The position numbers and the translations under genes were made by a program. A model generated the notes under the pieces. It was not told where the DNA came from and did no database searches. It saw only the letters and a list, made by a program, of their open reading frames with translations. From Thermoanaerobaculia bacterium (GTDB taxonomy: Bacteria; Acidobacteriota; Thermoanaerobaculia; Multivoradales; JAGPDF01), in the NCBI GenBank assembly GCA_017998715.1, contig JAGOCP010000008.1, positions 1-33,213 on the forward strand: DNA of 33,213 nucleotides, given 5' to 3'. Of the stretch, positions 31,437-33,213 are shown in pieces; within the stretch, counting starts at the first letter, position 1; every line of letters begins with the position of its first letter.

Positions 31437-32048
31437 ATGAGCGACGGGGCGAGGAGTGTCGTGCCGGCCGAAGAGCTCATCCGCTGTTCCTGGGCGGGGA
31501 GCGATCCGTTGTATCGGGCGTACCACGACACCGAGTGGGGGGTGCCCTCGCGCGACGAGCGGCATCTCTTCGAGATGTTGAATCTCGAAGGGGCGCAGGC
31601 CGGGTTGTCCTGGATCACGATCCTGAAGAAGCGCGAGAACTACAGGCGCGCCTTCGACGGTTTCGATCCGGAGAAGGTGGCGCGCTACGACGACGCGAAG
31701 GTCGCTCTGCTCCTCGCCGACGCCGGCATCGTGCGCAACCGGCTGAAGGTGGCGGCGACGATCGGCAATGCGCGCGCCTATCTCGCGCTGCGCGCGAGCG
31801 GGCGGACGCTCGCCGACGTGATCTGGGCGCCGTTCGACGGCAAGCCGCGGCAGAACCGGATTCCCTCCATGGGCAAGGTGCCGGCGAAGACGGCGGAATC
31901 CGACCGGCTGTCGAAGGAGCTCGCGAAGCTGGGCTTCAAGTTCGTCGGCTCGACGATCGTCTACGCCTATCTGCAGGCGGTCGGCTGCGTCAACGACCAC
32001 CTCGTCACCTGCTTCCGCCACGACGAGGTCGCGAGTCTCTCGCGGTAG
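31437..32048 (+). CDS. tag: DNA-3-methyladenine glycosylase I
   Basis: Tag removes 3-methyladenine from alkylated DNA in base-excision repair. The 203-aa protein shows C17 in IRCSWAG, H30 in YHDTEWGVP, and H188-x3-C192 in NDHLVTC, matching the four zinc ligands of E. coli Tag (C4, H17, H175, C179). FEMLNLEGAQAGLSWITILKKR holds the conserved glutamate and the hallmark aromatic segment. GFKFVGSTIVYAYLQAVGCVNDH closes the domain. The N-terminus is about 13 residues longer than in E. coli. The next gene starts 60 bp downstream with its own promoter-like sequence. Confidence 0.93.
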   Translation: MSDGARSVVPAEELIRCSWAGSDPLYRAYHDTEWGVPSRDERHLFEMLNLEGAQAGLSWITILKKRENYRRAFDGFDPEKVARYDDAKVALLLADAGIVRNRLKVAATIGNARAYLALRASGRTLADVIWAPFDGKPRQNRIPSMGKVPAKTAESDRLSKELAKLGFKFVGSTIVYAYLQAVGCVNDHLVTCFRHDEVASLSR

Positions 32049-32088
32049 GCCTGCGCGAGTCGGGATATGTGTCGCCGGCGGCCTGAAC

Positions 32089-32094
32089 TACAAT
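32089..32094 (+). promoter_or_regulatory. TACAAT -10-like element for the ELWxxDGT protein gene
   Basis: TACAAT lies 14 nt before the GTG at 32109, with GGAG (32100-32103) between them. It differs from the sigma-70 consensus TATAAT at one position. No -35 is obvious at the standard spacing. Confidence 0.4.
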
Positions 32095-32108
32095 CGACTG
32101 GAGCTACC

Positions 32109-33213
32109 GTGAAGCCCTCGGAAGAAGAGCCGACCAGTCTCTACCGACCGGCGAGTCGCCGAGATCGACTTGCGAAGCGATTCTTCGCCCTGGGCTTCTT
32201 GCTGGGGCTCGCAGCGCAGGCGATCGAGAGGCCGCGACTCGTCGCGGACCTCGCACCCGATCCGGGCGCCCGAAGTTCCTACCCCGCGGGAATGCATCGA
32301 CTCGGGAATCGCATCGTGCTCACGGCCACCGACCCGCTCCATGGAAACGAGCTTCGCAGTGTCAGCGAAGACCTGGGTGAGATGACTTTGCTCGTCGATG
32401 CGACGCCGGGAACGGCCGGTTCGACCGTCCTCTTCGTCGCCGCGTTCGATGGCGCACTCGCCTTCCTCGTGGGGACTCCGCCGCACTACAAGCTCTACGT
32501 CACCGACGGTACCCGGGACGGTACGCACCTCGTCCGCGACGGCGACGGCAGTGCCTTGATGATTTTCGGTTGGCTCTACGAAGCTCCTGCCGTAGCGGTT
32601 GCCGGCGAGCGACTCCTCTTCGCGGGCAGGTCCGTGACCGGATTCACCCACGGTCTGTGGGCCGTCGAGGCCAACGGGGCTGCGGCGCTCCTGCGGGCTG
32701 TCCCGGAGCCGGAGCCCTATTTTCTGGAGCGGCGATTCGGGGCTTTTCGCACCGTGGGCGAGAGCGTCTTCTTCCAGGAGGTCGTGGACTACTCACGTGG
32801 CCGGATCTGGATGACGGACGGCACCGTGGCCGGAACGCGCCTCGTTTCCGAAGCGGTCGAGGGCGACGCGTATCGGAGCGCGGCTACCGAGCATAGCTAC
32901 TTTTTCGCGTCGTTCGGCTATGGCACTCAGTCGCTCTATTCGATCAACGTCGATTCCGGAGAGGTCATGCTCCTCGGCACTTGGGAGGCCTACTTCTGGG
33001 AAGATCTGGAGCTCTATTCGGGCGGGTCGTCGCGCGTGTATTTTCGGGCTCCGAGCGACTCCGGAACCGGCCTCTGGGTGACCGACGGAACGCCTCAAGG
33101 AACGATCGAGGTCAGCTTCGACAGGAGCCCCTATTGGACGGAGTACTTCGCGTACGTTTGGTTCGGCGACGCATTCGTGTTCGAGACTCTAGGCGGCGAC
33201 GAAGTCCCCGTGC
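32109..33213 (+). CDS. ELWxxDGT-repeat exported protein, truncated by the window end
   Basis: The frame stays open from GTG 32109 to the last base (368 complete codons). A basic N-terminus and a hydrophobic stretch (RFFALGFLLGLAAQAIE) give a signal peptide or anchor. At least three ELWxxDGT-type repeats are visible: LYVTDGTRDGTHLV, IWMTDGTVAGTRLV and LWVTDGTPQGTIEV, spaced about 70-120 residues apart. This repeat is known from exported, probably beta-propeller proteins. The GTG start is supported by GGAG 5 nt upstream and TACAAT further up. Codon use is more A/T-rich than in its neighbours. The C-terminus, and whether it has the DGFE tail, lies outside the window. Confidence 0.8.
   Translation, partial: MKPSEEEPTSLYRPASRRDRLAKRFFALGFLLGLAAQAIERPRLVADLAPDPGARSSYPAGMHRLGNRIVLTATDPLHGNELRSVSEDLGEMTLLVDATPGTAGSTVLFVAAFDGALAFLVGTPPHYKLYVTDGTRDGTHLVRDGDGSALMIFGWLYEAPAVAVAGERLLFAGRSVTGFTHGLWAVEANGAAALLRAVPEPEPYFLERRFGAFRTVGESVFFQEVVDYSRGRIWMTDGTVAGTRLVSEAVEGDAYRSAATEHSYFFASFGYGTQSLYSINVDSGEVMLLGTWEAYFWEDLELYSGGSSRVYFRAPSDSGTGLWVTDGTPQGTIEVSFDRSPYWTEYFAYVWFGDAFVFETLGGDEVPV

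Noticed and set aside
1-33213. Search for tRNA, rRNA, CRISPR arrays, insertion sequences and phage genes
   Set aside because: Reading the gaps and gene contents showed no such elements; all gaps are under about 160 bp.

Overview
The window is about 33 kb of dense, GC-rich bacterial chromosome. Coding density is high, intergenic gaps are all under about 160 bp, and many neighbours share ATGA-type overlaps. I see no rRNA, tRNA, CRISPR array, insertion sequence or prophage gene. Several traits suggest an Acidobacteriota-like organism (perhaps the Thermoanaerobaculia side), but this is inference: secreted delta-60-repeat and ELWxxDGT-repeat proteins, C-terminal 'IFxDGFExG' tails, a Ser/Thr kinase-TPR protein divergent from an ECF sigma factor, and DUF1028.

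Layout. (1) 159-4677: a two-gene membrane molybdoenzyme, made of a fused four-cluster ferredoxin/NrfD-type quinone subunit and a large molybdopterin catalytic subunit. (2) 4739-6811: an unrecognised 182-aa protein, then xseA and xseB (exonuclease VII); xseA seems to lack a standard start codon. (3) 6839-8997: a MiaE-like tRNA hydroxylase and a small membrane protein (minus strand), divergent from a MoeB-rhodanese protein. (4) 9102-13533: an exported-protease operon with a catalytic M16 peptidase, its inactive partner and a HExxH metallopeptidase. (5) 13672-17516: a LuxR-type regulator convergent with a moaD-moaE-diguanylate cyclase operon. (6) 17602-19746: an acyl-CoA carboxylase carboxyltransferase and a small beta-rich protein. 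(7) 19775-23746: ECF sigma factor, divergent Ser/Thr kinase with TPRs, then TrmO. (8) 23763-29951, all minus: two paralogous delta-60-repeat secreted proteins flanking an overlapping SDR pair, then a secreted beta-propeller. (9) 30056-33213: a secreted DUF1028 protein, a mini zinc-binding protein, DNA-3-methyladenine glycosylase I, and the start of an ELWxxDGT-repeat protein cut by the window end.

How the parts connect. MoeB, MoaD and MoaE make molybdopterin, which the enzyme at 1744-4677 needs, so roughly half the window relates to molybdenum use. A second theme is export: at least seven products carry signal peptides, and three end in the same DGFE tail. The observations most worth following are the missing xseA start codon, the shared DGFE tail, the matching leader hairpins of the two delta-60 genes, and a recurring TAnnnT element a few bases upstream of start codons that would give leaderless or very short-leader mRNAs.
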